Shown here in pieces: positions 47,476 to 55,727 of a stretch of DNA of 64,000 nucleotides (position 1 is the stretch's first letter; every line of letters starts with the position of its first letter). The position numbers and the translations under genes are program-made. The stretch is taken from assembly GCF_018131015.1 (NCBI RefSeq), contig NZ_JAFCJJ010000030.1, positions 17,730-81,729 on the forward strand, read 5' to 3'. The notes beneath the pieces were generated by a model. It saw nothing but the letters and a program-made list of their open reading frames with translations. It did not search any database and was not told the DNA's origin. This DNA is from Bradyrhizobium diazoefficiens. GTDB taxonomy: Bacteria > Pseudomonadota > Alphaproteobacteria > Rhizobiales > Xanthobacteraceae.

Positions 47476-48180
47476 ATGGCTCTGGAGAAGGTCGCACTCG
47501 TCACCGCGGGTGGCAGCGGCATGGGGGCGGGGGCAGCGCGGCGGCTTGCCGCCGACGGATTTCGCGTCGCCATCCTGTCGTCCTCGGGCAAGGGCGAGGC
47601 GCTGGCCGCCGAGCTCGGCGGCTTCGGCGTCACCGGCTCGAACAAGTCGAATGACGACCTCAAGCGCCTCGTGGACGGCGCGATGGCCAGATGGGGACGC
47701 ATCGACGTGCTCGTCAACAGCGCCGGCCACGGGCCCCGCGCGCCGATCACCGAGATCACCGACGAGCAATGGCACGCCGGCCTCGACACCTACCTTCTCA
47801 ACGTGATCCGCCCGACCCGGCTGGTGACGCCGGTGATGCAGGCGCAGAAGGGCGGGGCGATCGTCAACATCTCGACCGCCTGGGCGTTCGAGCCGAGCGC
47901 GATGTTTCCGACCTCGGCGGTGTTCCGCGCCGGGCTCGCCGCCTTCACGAAGATCTTCACCGACACCCATGCGGGCGACAACATCCGCATGAACAATGTG
48001 CTGCCGGGCTGGATCGACAGCCTGCCGCAGACCGACGCACGCCGCGACAGCGTGCCGCTGAAGCGCTACGGCACGGTCGAGGAGATCGCCGCGACGGTGT
48101 CGTTCCTCGCCTCCGACGGCGCGGCCTACATCACCGGCCAGAACATCCGCGTCGACGGCGGGCTGACGCGCTCGGTCTGA
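47476..48180 (+). CDS. SDR family protein with substituted catalytic triad
   Basis: A 234-residue SDR by fold: 'VTAGGSGMGAGAARRLA' (nucleotide loop), 'VLVNSAGHGP' (NNAG-like), 'NNVLPGWIDSLPQ' and 'ITGQNIRVDGGLT'. The active-site segment reads 'ISTAWAFEPSAMFPTSAVFR', which aligned to FabG puts Thr134, Ser147 and Arg151 at the Ser, Tyr and Lys positions. The usual proton relay is therefore absent. The ATG at 47476 has AGGG eight bases before it; 47467 is an alternative. It is probably not a standard dehydrogenase. Confidence 0.8.
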   Translation: MALEKVALVTAGGSGMGAGAARRLAADGFRVAILSSSGKGEALAAELGGFGVTGSNKSNDDLKRLVDGAMARWGRIDVLVNSAGHGPRAPITEITDEQWHAGLDTYLLNVIRPTRLVTPVMQAQKGGAIVNISTAWAFEPSAMFPTSAVFRAGLAAFTKIFTDTHAGDNIRMNNVLPGWIDSLPQTDARRDSVPLKRYGTVEEIAATVSFLASDGAAYITGQNIRVDGGLTRSV

Positions 48181-48215
48181 GCGCATCGCCGCGCGGGCGG
48201 GCGAGGCCGGAAATA

Positions 48216-48233
48216 CTTAGCTCGTTGGCTAAC
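48216..48233 (+). promoter_or_regulatory. ArsR-type operator, site 1
   Basis: CTTAGCTCGTTGGCTAAC: half-sites TTAGC and GCTAA inverted around a 7-bp centre. It lies 59 bp upstream of the ArsR start codon and is the same element as site 2. Two sites exactly 50 bp apart suggest cooperative autoregulation. Confidence 0.65.
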
Positions 48234-48265
48234 AAATCTTGACGCCACGCAAGCGCGCGTCTATA

Positions 48266-48283
48266 GTTAGCTACATGGCTAAC
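48266..48283 (+). promoter_or_regulatory. ArsR-type operator, site 2, over the start codon
   Basis: GTTAGCTACATGGCTAAC: perfect GTTAGC/GCTAAC inverted half-sites. The ATG of the ArsR gene lies inside the centre. Repressor bound here would block transcription or initiation complex formation on its own gene. Confidence 0.7.
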
Positions 48284-48691
48284 CAATTATCTCGACTCGA
48301 TGATGTTTTCGCGGCCCTTGCCGATCCCACGCGGCGGGCGATCGTGATGCGGCTGTGCGCCGGCGAGGCCTCCGTCGGCGAGCTCGCCGATCCCTTCGAC
48401 ATGGCGCTGCCGAGCTTGATGAAACACATCCACGTGCTGGAGACGAGCGGGCTCGTCCAGTCGTCGAAGGAGGGCCGTGTGCGAACCTGCCGGCTCAGCC
48501 CTGAGGCGCTCGTCGGTGCGGAAGACTGGTTCCAGCATCAGCGCGCGATCTGGGAAGCGCGGCTCGACCGCTTCGAGGCCTATGTGATGAAGCTCAAGAA
48601 AGAGAAGGAGAGGGCGGCTGCCAAGCCGTCCAAGCCGTCCAAGCCGTCCAAAACGACCAGCAAGACCAACAAACGGAAAGGTTCTGAGTGA
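48275..48691 (+). CDS. ArsR-family transcriptional regulator
   Basis: A 138-residue winged-helix regulator: 'RLDDVFAALADPTRRAIVMR' (first helix), 'LPSLMKHIHVLETSGLV' (recognition helix) and 'VRTCRLSPEAL'. No metal-binding Cys pair is present, so it is a non-metal ArsR of the kind paired with SRPBCC proteins. The C-terminal tail is a Lys/Ser/Pro repeat ('KPSKPSKPSKTTSKTNKRK') encoded by near-identical 9-bp units. Twin operators at 48216 and 48266 imply autorepression. The next gene's ATG overlaps its stop. Confidence 0.88.
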   Translation: MANQLSRLDDVFAALADPTRRAIVMRLCAGEASVGELADPFDMALPSLMKHIHVLETSGLVQSSKEGRVRTCRLSPEALVGAEDWFQHQRAIWEARLDRFEAYVMKLKKEKERAAAKPSKPSKPSKTTSKTNKRKGSE

Positions 48692-49182
48692 TGACGCATC
48701 CTGCCAATGCTGCCCTGTCGCAATGGTCGCTCGACCGCGAGATCGTGATGTCGCGTGTGATCGACGCGCCGCGCGAGCTGGTGTTCGAGGCCTGGTCCGA
48801 CCCAAAGCATCTGCCGCAATGGTTCGGGCCGAAGGGATTCAAGCTCGAGACCTTCGAGATCGACGTGCGCGTCGGCGGCGTCTGGCGCTTCAACATGATC
48901 GGGCCCGACGGCACGGTCTATCCGAACCGCATGCGTTTCCGCCGCATCGAGCGGCCGTCGCTGATGGAGATGGACCACGGCACCGACCAGGACGAGGATC
49001 CCGGCATGTTCCGCTTTACCGTCACCTTCGCCGAGCAGAGCAACGGCAAGACCGTGCTGATGATGCGGCAACTGGCTGCCAGCACCGAGCAGCGCGACGG
49101 CATGATCGGCTTCGGCGCCGTCGAATACGGCTACCAGACGCTGGACAAGCTCGCGGCCTATGTGGGCGGGATGAGGCGCTGA
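48691..49182 (+). CDS. SRPBCC/AHSA1-like protein
   Basis: A 163-residue START-like protein: 'IVMSRVIDAPRELVFEAWSD', then 'WFGPKGF' and a C-terminal helix with 'YGYQTLDKLAAYVGGM'. Activator of Hsp90 ATPase homologue 1-like (AHSA1) domains are typically encoded after an ArsR gene. The TGATG overlap shows translational coupling. It binds a hydrophobic ligand or forms a hydrolase pocket; the ligand is unknown. Confidence 0.87.
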   Translation: MTHPANAALSQWSLDREIVMSRVIDAPRELVFEAWSDPKHLPQWFGPKGFKLETFEIDVRVGGVWRFNMIGPDGTVYPNRMRFRRIERPSLMEMDHGTDQDEDPGMFRFTVTFAEQSNGKTVLMMRQLAASTEQRDGMIGFGAVEYGYQTLDKLAAYVGGMRR

Positions 49183-49208
49183 AGGCGGCTGCACGCCGCG
49201 ATCCCAAG

Positions 49209-49270
49209 TCATGGCCGGGCTAGCCGAGCGGAAGCGACGCCGTCCTTCGGACGGCTACGCCGGCCATGAC
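49209..49270. repeat. Palindromic intergenic element
   Basis: GTCATGGCCGGGCT ... CCGGCCATGAC, with an internal hairpin GCCGTCC TTC GGACGGC. The element lies between the SRPBCC gene and the convergent binding-protein gene and probably acts as a bidirectional terminator-like structure. Confidence 0.6.
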
Positions 49271-49284
49271 GAAAGGAAGAGGGA

Positions 49285-50505
49285 TCAGTCCTTCGCCTCG
49301 TCGGTGATGATGTCGCCGAGCTTCTGCCATCGCTGGCCGTCGAACTGCACCATCTGGAACTGCTTGTTGACGCGGTAGTCGGTCGGCGATGTCGTCACCG
49401 CGATGCCGGGCAGGGTCAGGTCGAGCTCGACATTCCTGAGATTGGCCGCCTGGCGCATCACGTTCTCGCGGGTGAGGTCGTCGCCGCACTGCTTCAGCAC
49501 CTGCACCAGGAGCTGTGCGGTGATGTAGCCGTAGACGTTCAGGTTCGAATCCTTGTCGCCGTCCGGATAGTACTTCGCCATGAAGGCGAGATAGCGCTTC
49601 ATGCCGGCATCGTCCTTCCATTCGGCATCGGCGCTGTCCTTGACATAGCCGACGCTGATGACGCCTTTGGCGTTGTCGAGGCCGGCGGGCTTCAGGACGG
49701 CGCTGACCGAGGAGGCGTTGATGTCGATGATGTGCAGCGGCTTCCAGCCGATCTCGGCGACCTTCTTGATCGCTTGCGCCGCCTGCTTCGGCGTCGTGGC
49801 GCTGAACAGCACGTCGGCGCCGGCGTCCTTCAGCCGCAGGATCTGCGAGTCGATGGTCGGCTCGGTGATCTCGTAGGAGGTCTCGGCCACGATCATCTTC
49901 GCCTTGTCGCCGAGCCCGGCCTTGAGGCCGGCGAGATAGTCCTTGCCGAGATCGTCATTCTGATAGAGCACGCCGATCCTGGCGTTCGGATGGTTCTTCA
50001 AAAGATACTGCGCGTAGATCCGGCCCTCGACGAGGTAGGAGGGATTGAAGCCCATGGTCCAGGGAAAATTCTTCGGATCGGTGAAGCGCGCCGCGCCGGT
50101 CGCGGCGAAGAGCTGCGGGACCTTCTTGGCGTTGAGATATTTCTGCACGGCGACGTTCGGCGCGGTGCCGATGATCTGGAACGTCAGCAGCACCTCGTCG
50201 CTCTCGACAAGCTTGCGGGTCTGCTCCACCGTCTTCGGCGGCGAGTAGGCGTCGTCATACTGGATCAGCTCGACCTTGCGGCCGTTCACGCCGCCCTGGT
50301 CGTTGATCATCCTCATATAGGCGGCCTGGGTCTTGCCGATCACGGCATAGGCCGAGGCCGGCCCGCTCAGCGGCACGGTCTGGCCGACCTTGATGGCGGT
50401 GTCGGAGGCGCCGGGATCGTATTTCGTCTCGGCTTGCGCTGCCGGGATCGACAGCACGAGTGCAAGCGCGCAGGCCCCGATGCGTTTGAAGAGATCGTCT
50501 TTCAC
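49285..50505 (-). CDS. Branched-chain amino acid-type ABC transporter substrate-binding protein
   Basis: A 406-residue periplasmic binding protein with signal peptide (MKDDLFKRIGACALALVLSI, cleavage after AQA), a Leu/Ile/Val-binding fold with 'IKVGQTVPLSGPASAYAVIG', 'IGVLYQNDDLGKDYLAGLK' and 'LTRENVMRQAANLRNVELDL'. This is the Peripla_BP_6 family, which binds amino acids or aromatic acids. No ABC permease genes are next to it. The ligand is unknown. Confidence 0.9.
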   Translation of the reverse strand: MKDDLFKRIGACALALVLSIPAAQAETKYDPGASDTAIKVGQTVPLSGPASAYAVIGKTQAAYMRMINDQGGVNGRKVELIQYDDAYSPPKTVEQTRKLVESDEVLLTFQIIGTAPNVAVQKYLNAKKVPQLFAATGAARFTDPKNFPWTMGFNPSYLVEGRIYAQYLLKNHPNARIGVLYQNDDLGKDYLAGLKAGLGDKAKMIVAETSYEITEPTIDSQILRLKDAGADVLFSATTPKQAAQAIKKVAEIGWKPLHIIDINASSVSAVLKPAGLDNAKGVISVGYVKDSADAEWKDDAGMKRYLAFMAKYYPDGDKDSNLNVYGYITAQLLVQVLKQCGDDLTRENVMRQAANLRNVELDLTLPGIAVTTSPTDYRVNKQFQMVQFDGQRWQKLGDIITDEAKD

Positions 50506-50528
50506 TGTTCACTCCCTGTCCGTGATCG

Positions 50529-51503
50529 TCATTCGCCCTTGAGCCCGGCATCGCGGATCAGCCCGGTCCATTTGCGTGTCTCGTTGTCGATGAACTGCCC
50601 GAACGCGGCGGCGCCGCCGGCGCGCACCTCGAGGCCCTGGGCGGTCAGCCTGTCCTTCACCGCGGGATCGGCGAGCGCGCGCAGCACTTCGGCCTCGAGC
50701 TTGCCGACGATCGCGCGCGGGGTGGTCGAAGGCGCCATGAAGCCGTACCAGCCGGCGGCGACCACGCTGGGAAAGCCCTGCTCGCGCAAGGTCGGCGCCT
50801 GCGGATAGAGCGGGGTGCGTTCGGCGGAGGCGACGCCGAGCACCAGGAACTTGCCGCTCTGGATGTAGGGCAGCGCGGTCGGCAGCGCCGTCAGCGTGGC
50901 ATCGACGCGGCCGGCGAGCAGCTCGGTGTAGGAGGCGGCATCGCCCCGGAACGGGATGTTGAGGCCCTTGACGCCGGCGTCGCGGAACAAGAGCTCGCCG
51001 GCAAGATGCGGCTGCGAGCCGGCGCCGGGCGAGGCAAAGGTCAGCCCGTCCGGCCTCGATTTGCCGTAGGCGATCAGTTCCGGCAACGTCTTGAACGGCG
51101 CGTCGGCGCTGATGATCAGGAACAGCGGTGCGATCACGGCCATGGCGACCGGCTGGAGATCGCCGCGGTCATAGGTCAGCTTGCCGAAAAGGGCCTCGGC
51201 CGTGGCGTAGGGCGCCGCGACGTAGAGGATGGTGTAGCCGTCGCCCGGCGCATGCGCGACCGTGTCGTTGGCGATACGCGTGCCGGCGCCCGGCTTGTTC
51301 TCGACGATGAATTGCTGGTGCAGGCTGCGGCCGAATTCCTCGGCGAGCAGACGCAGCGAGATGTCGTTGGAGCCGCCGGGGCCGTAGGGCGAGATCAGCC
51401 GCACCAGGCGCGACGGCCAGGCGTCCTCAGCGCGTGCGGCGAGTGAAAGGGCGGGGAGCGAGAGGGCGAAGCTGCCCAGCAATGCACGGCGGGTGATGGT
51501 CAT
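50529..51503 (-). CDS. Bug-family (tripartite tricarboxylate) substrate-binding protein
   Basis: A 324-residue protein with a Tat-like signal (MTITRRALLGSFALSLPALS), then 'RLISPYGPGGSNDISLRLLA' and 'VENKPGAGTRIANDTVAHAP', the Bug motif region. Bug proteins bind carboxylates with very few side-chain contacts, so the ligand is not predictable. The gene lies 23 bp upstream of the other binding protein in the same direction and next to an IclR regulator, so the three may form one unit for an organic acid or aromatic compound. Confidence 0.9.
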   Translation of the reverse strand: MTITRRALLGSFALSLPALSLAARAEDAWPSRLVRLISPYGPGGSNDISLRLLAEEFGRSLHQQFIVENKPGAGTRIANDTVAHAPGDGYTILYVAAPYATAEALFGKLTYDRGDLQPVAMAVIAPLFLIISADAPFKTLPELIAYGKSRPDGLTFASPGAGSQPHLAGELLFRDAGVKGLNIPFRGDAASYTELLAGRVDATLTALPTALPYIQSGKFLVLGVASAERTPLYPQAPTLREQGFPSVVAAGWYGFMAPSTTPRAIVGKLEAEVLRALADPAVKDRLTAQGLEVRAGGAAAFGQFIDNETRKWTGLIRDAGLKGE

Positions 51504-51539
51504 GACGGCCTCCTCTCGGTGGAGTGCCAGTGTTCCTGT

Positions 51540-52421
51540 TCATGCCCTGGCTCTCTTCTTGTTGGCCCTGCGGACCTCGGTTGCGGGCTCGCCCGCGCCG
51601 ACGACGGCGCGAATGCTGTCGGCAAGGGCCGCAAGGCGCGGGCCGATCTCGTCCTCGAGCTGGCCCGGCTGCAGCCGGAAGGCGGGGATGCCGCAATTGA
51701 TCGAGAACGCCTGCTTCTGCCCGGCCACGTAAAACAACGGCGCGGCGACCGCGTGGATCGAGGGCATGTACTCGCCGATACAGGTGCAGTAGCCGCGGCT
51801 CGCGCATTGCACAATTCCAGCGCGGTAGGCCTCACGCGACGCCAGCCACATCCCGCTGTCTTCGGCCGCGATGCGCTCTTCCAGGCGCGCGGCGTCGGGC
51901 GGCGGCAGAATCGCCGCGGCGGCGCGGCCCATCGCCGTCATCACGACGGGAATCGGCATGCCGATATCGGGAACGTGCGGGCCGACGTCGCCGGAGCGCG
52001 CGCTCTCGACATAGATCATCGACGTGCCGTCGAGCAGCCCGATCGAGACCGTTCCGCGGACGCCCTGCGCCAGCTCCTGCATCATCGGCCGCGCCGCCTG
52101 GCGGAACTGCATGCCGGTGAGCAGCGGATGCGCCATCCGCAGGGCGCGCGCACCGACGCGGTACTTGGCGCATTCGGCGTCGTAGCGGAGGTAGCCGAGC
52201 TCGGCGAGCGTGTGCGTCAGTCGGGCGACCGTCGGCCGCGGGATGCCCGTCAAGGTCGACAGGTCCATGTTGCCGAGCAACGTGGTCCCGGCCGTGAAGG
52301 CTTCAAGCACGATAAGTCCCTTCGCGAGCGTCGTGGCGAAAGCGGCATCGTCGGCGCTCTCCGCCAGCACTGCGGCGGCGGACGAGGCGGCGCGGGTCGA
52401 TTTGGGGACCGTGTAAGGCAT
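51540..52421 (-). CDS. IclR-family transcriptional regulator
   Basis: A 293-residue protein. The N-terminal winged helix is 'LAKGLIVLEAFTAG' plus 'LSTLTGIPRPTVARLTHTLA' (about 30-90). The C-terminal IclR ligand domain spans about 100-275, including 'ISIGLLDGTSMIYVES'-type sequence and 'GCTCIGEYMPSIHAVAAP' near residue 210 (as 'GYCTCIGEYMPSIH'). It probably controls the downstream Bug and binding-protein genes on the same strand. A palindrome at 52483-52497 is a possible operator. Confidence 0.87.
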   Translation of the reverse strand: MPYTVPKSTRAASSAAAVLAESADDAAFATTLAKGLIVLEAFTAGTTLLGNMDLSTLTGIPRPTVARLTHTLAELGYLRYDAECAKYRVGARALRMAHPLLTGMQFRQAARPMMQELAQGVRGTVSIGLLDGTSMIYVESARSGDVGPHVPDIGMPIPVVMTAMGRAAAAILPPPDAARLEERIAAEDSGMWLASREAYRAGIVQCASRGYCTCIGEYMPSIHAVAAPLFYVAGQKQAFSINCGIPAFRLQPGQLEDEIGPRLAALADSIRAVVGAGEPATEVRRANKKRARA

Positions 52422-52482
52422 TCAGGTTTAATGGACCGGCTCGCGCCTGTTGTCCAATAAATTCATATAATGCGCATCAATC

Positions 52483-52497
52483 GTCCAATATGTGGAC
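52483..52497. promoter_or_regulatory. Possible IclR operator
   Basis: GTCCAATATGTGGAC has perfect GTCCA/TGGAC arms. A second GTCCAATA lies at 52452-52459, 31 bp away. TATAAT at 52466-52471 sits between the two. The site is 60 bp upstream of the IclR start, the right place for autoregulation. Confidence 0.45.
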
Positions 52498-52645
52498 GTA
52501 GTTGCGCGCAAAACCCGCGGCAAAGAGTGGACTGCAGCCTGGGCCCGCACACAGAATTTTGTCGTGAATCGCTGGCGTGTTGTGACAGGATTATTACGAA
52601 CACATGTCGTATCGATAACGACTCGATGAATCCGTGGAGTGGCTC

Positions 52646-53488
52646 ATGTTGCGGTGGCAGGCGCGGTCAAATCCCCTCGCATGGTGGTGGGGATCGCTGA
52701 CGCTCGTGAGCGCCGCCAACATCCTTGTCTGGTTCATGCTCTACAGCGAGTTCTATCCGAGCGCCGCGGGCAGCATCAGTGGCGGCTCGGACATCGGCCT
52801 GATGTTCCTCCTGTGCGCGGGCTATGTGTTCGGTTGTGCGTTCCGCTCGGTGCTGCCGCGCGCCGACGTGCAGCGCATCTGCCTGTTCGACACCTGGCTC
52901 TCCAGCGTCTTCGTCGGCCGCTCGGTCGCAACAATGGCCGAGCTGTGCTTCGTGGCGCAGTGGGCGATCATCCTGCATCAGCTCGGCACCATGACCGGCG
53001 CGGAGACCGCGGTGAACCTCGCATTGGTGATCGTGCCCATCATCATCATCGCGGAGTGCTTCTCCTGGTACGCGGTGGTGACCACCAATTATCTCTTCAA
53101 TGCAATCGAGAACTCGCTGTGGGCGGTGACCTTCTTCCTCGCGGGCCTCGCGCTGTGTCGCCTGGTGCCGGAGTTCCAGGGCGTGGTGCGCTGGGCACTG
53201 CTCGCCGGCATATTCGGTATCGCCTGCTTCCTGGCCTTCCTCGTCACCGTGGACGTGCCGATGTATCTCAGCCGCTGGCGGGCCGGCCATGCCGAGGGCA
53301 ACACATTCCTCGGCTTCCTCGAAGGCCTGCATGACGTCGCCACGCGCTGGGTGGTGACCCACGACGTCGCGCACTGGAAGGGCGAGCTGACCTGGATGTT
53401 CCTGTATTTCAGCGCCGCGGTGTGGTCGAGCCTCGCGCTCTGCGCGCTCTACGCCATGGAAGGCTATCTGACGCGCTATCTGGCCTGA
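52646..53488 (+). CDS. Integral membrane protein of unknown function
   Basis: A 280-residue protein with about seven membrane helices, starting MLRWQARSNPLAWWWGSLTL. Conserved-looking charged or polar loops: 'LPRADVQRICLFDTWLSSVF', 'YAVVTTNYLFNAIENSLWAV'. GGAG lies seven bases before the ATG. It does not match a transporter family I can name. It is convergent with the response regulator gene. Confidence 0.72.
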   Translation: MLRWQARSNPLAWWWGSLTLVSAANILVWFMLYSEFYPSAAGSISGGSDIGLMFLLCAGYVFGCAFRSVLPRADVQRICLFDTWLSSVFVGRSVATMAELCFVAQWAIILHQLGTMTGAETAVNLALVIVPIIIIAECFSWYAVVTTNYLFNAIENSLWAVTFFLAGLALCRLVPEFQGVVRWALLAGIFGIACFLAFLVTVDVPMYLSRWRAGHAEGNTFLGFLEGLHDVATRWVVTHDVAHWKGELTWMFLYFSAAVWSSLALCALYAMEGYLTRYLA

Positions 53489-53499
53489 GCGCTCCGGCC

Positions 53500-54162
53500 T
53501 CAGGTGCCGCCGAGATCGACCGGCGTCAAGATTCCCTGGCGTAGCGCCAGCCGCACCAGCTCGATGTCGGAGTTGACGCCGAGCTTGTCCTTGATCAGCG
53601 AATGCAGGTTCGCCACCGTCTTCGGGCTGACATGCAGGGTCGCTGCGATCTCCTCCGTCGTGTTCTCGGCCAGCAGCAGCCGCATCACCTCGAACTCGCG
53701 CGGGGTGAGGACGTCGGCGGCCGAGCTCTCGCCGCTGATCCGGCTGAGCGCGAGCTCGTGGTCGATGTCGGGGCTGATGGCGATCTTGCCGGCGAGCACG
53801 TCCATCACCGCGCGCACCAGCGTCTCCGGCGGGCTGGTCTTGGTGACGTAACCCCTGGCGCCGGCCCGGATCGCCTGCACGGCGAAGCCGGCATTTTCAT
53901 GCATGGTGAAGACGAGGATCTTGGCCCCCTTGTCCCATTGCCGGATGCGCCTCACGGCCTCGATGCCGCCGATGCCGGGCATGCTCAAATCCATGACGAC
54001 GAGGTCGGGCGCCTCGGATTTGTAGAGACGATAGGCTTCGGTGCCGTCGGCCGCCTCGGCGATCACGCGCAGGCCCGGCTGCTTTTCGAGCACCGAGCGA
54101 TAGCCCTCGCGGACCACGGAATGATCGTCGACCAGGAGGATGGTCGCATCACCTGCGCTCAT
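53500..54162 (-). CDS. NarL/FixJ-family response regulator
   Basis: A 220-residue regulator. The receiver domain has Asp11-Asp13 ('LLVDDHSVVREG'), phosphorylated Asp58 ('LVVMDLSMPG') and Lys109 ('GYVTKTSPPE'). The C-terminal LuxR-type HTH is 'LTPREFEVMRLLLAENTTEE' with 'SPKTVANLHSLIKDKLG'. The gene overlaps the kinase gene by 4 bp, so they are a cognate pair. It is likely regulated by the kinase and controls genes not identified here. Confidence 0.92.
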   Translation of the reverse strand: MSAGDATILLVDDHSVVREGYRSVLEKQPGLRVIAEAADGTEAYRLYKSEAPDLVVMDLSMPGIGGIEAVRRIRQWDKGAKILVFTMHENAGFAVQAIRAGARGYVTKTSPPETLVRAVMDVLAGKIAISPDIDHELALSRISGESSAADVLTPREFEVMRLLLAENTTEEIAATLHVSPKTVANLHSLIKDKLGVNSDIELVRLALRQGILTPVDLGGT

Positions 54163-55541
54163 GCCGCATGATCCAGCGCGGGCCGGTCGGCGGCCGCGAC
54201 CGGGATGACCACGCGCAGCGCGGAACCGCCGTTCGGTCCGGCGGCAAAGCTGAGCCGGCCGCGCAACGCCGCGACGCGCTCGCGCATGCCGAGCAGGCCC
54301 ATGCCGGATTTCGCCGCCGGGTCGTTCGAGCGTCCGTCATCGTCGATCGCAAGCTCGATTTCGTCGGCGCGCATCGCCAGCTCCAGGCTGACCTTGGTGG
54401 CGCCGGCGTGCTTGGCGGCGTTGGTGAGGGCTTCCTGCACGATGCGGTAGATGTTCGCGCTGATCGTGGCTGGCAGGCTCTCGAACGCGCCGTCGAAGCG
54501 GATCGAAAAGCGCGTCGCGCCGCGGCTGCGTCCGTTCCAGCCGGCGACGAGGCCTTCGAGGCTGGCGGTGAGCCCGAGCTCTTCGACATCCGGCGGGCGC
54601 AGCCGGAACAGCGCGCCGCGCAGCGTCTCCATCATGCTGGTCGCGGTCCGCGCGATGCCGTCGCATTCGCCGAGCAGGGCAGGGCAGTCCTGCGCGGCGG
54701 TCTGACGGGCGGAAGAGGCGAGCGCGCGGATGGCGGCCAGCGACTGGCCGAACTCGTCATGCAGCTCGCGCGCCAGATGGCGCCGCTCCTCGTCCTGCAG
54801 CGCGATCAGTTTCCGCGTCAGCTCGGCGCGCTCGGCGAGCGCAGTGTCGAGGCTTTCGGCGAGATGGTTGAAGACGTCGCGCACCGCGGAGAGCTCGGCG
54901 AGATCGAACGGCGGCAGCCGCGCGGTGAGGTCGTTGGCGGCGATCCGCTCGAGGCCGGTGCAGATCAGGTGGGTGGGACGCAGCGCGCGCGCCAGCGTCG
55001 CATAGACCAGGGCGCAGAGCAGCGGCAAGGCGAGGGCGAGCGCGAGCATCAGGCGACCGGCGTCGTGCCAGGCCTCGGCCGTCTGCACCGCCGGATCGAG
55101 CCAGACCACGGCGTCGCCGATTCTTGCGCCGCGCACGATGACAGGCCGCGCCGCCGCGCGTCCGGGGTCGAACAGGCTGCGATAGAAGGCCGCGAAGGCC
55201 TGCGGCGGCGCCGGCGCAGGCGGCGCCCCGCTGCAGAAGCGCTGCAGCACGTCGCCGCTCGCGGCACGGACGCCCAGGCACAGGCCGGGCGTCATCACAT
55301 GGGCCGCGACGGGGTCGAGGTCCGGAAAGCCGGTGCGGGGGCTCGCCCCCCACTGGATCTTGCCCTGCTGCAGCTCCAGCGACTTGGCCACGATGGCGGC
55401 AATGCCGTCGATGCGCGCATGCGCTGCCTGGTCAGCCGCAATCAGGAAATAGGCGGAGATCGCGGCGAAGCAGGCCGCCGAGATGGCGGCCACGCGCAAC
55501 GTCAGACGGACCTTGAGATCGAACCTCGGGCGGTTCCACAT
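54159..55541 (-). CDS. HisKA_3-type sensor histidine kinase
   Basis: A 460-residue sensor kinase with a membrane helix at about 17-37, a periplasmic domain (about 38-160) with two Cys (88 and 103) that could form a disulfide, a second helix (about 166-184), HAMP, and a HisKA_3 dimerisation domain with His261 in 'HLARELHDEFGQSLAAIR'. The ATPase part has 'IYRIVQEALTNAAKHAGATK', 'AIDDDG' and 'GMGLLGMRERVAAL'. This is the NarX/UhpB class. The ATG at 55541 is preferred to a GTG nine bases upstream. Confidence 0.9.
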   Translation of the reverse strand: MWNRPRFDLKVRLTLRVAAISAACFAAISAYFLIAADQAAHARIDGIAAIVAKSLELQQGKIQWGASPRTGFPDLDPVAAHVMTPGLCLGVRAASGDVLQRFCSGAPPAPAPPQAFAAFYRSLFDPGRAAARPVIVRGARIGDAVVWLDPAVQTAEAWHDAGRLMLALALALPLLCALVYATLARALRPTHLICTGLERIAANDLTARLPPFDLAELSAVRDVFNHLAESLDTALAERAELTRKLIALQDEERRHLARELHDEFGQSLAAIRALASSARQTAAQDCPALLGECDGIARTATSMMETLRGALFRLRPPDVEELGLTASLEGLVAGWNGRSRGATRFSIRFDGAFESLPATISANIYRIVQEALTNAAKHAGATKVSLELAMRADEIELAIDDDGRSNDPAAKSGMGLLGMRERVAALRGRLSFAAGPNGGSALRVVIPVAAADRPALDHAA

Positions 55542-55727
55542 CGGCGGCACCTGGTGCGAACATGATTGTCCCTTGCATTAAACGGCAGAACGCCAGCGGC
55601 GGAAAGCGCTAGCCATGCCGCGGTGCAATGTCGTGAAATTTTCCCGGCGCCGGCCGGGACTGGTGCTGCTGCAGGGAGGCGGGCTTGCCGCCTAGAATCG
55701 GGCTTTTCCCCTCGAGCGAGACCCGCC

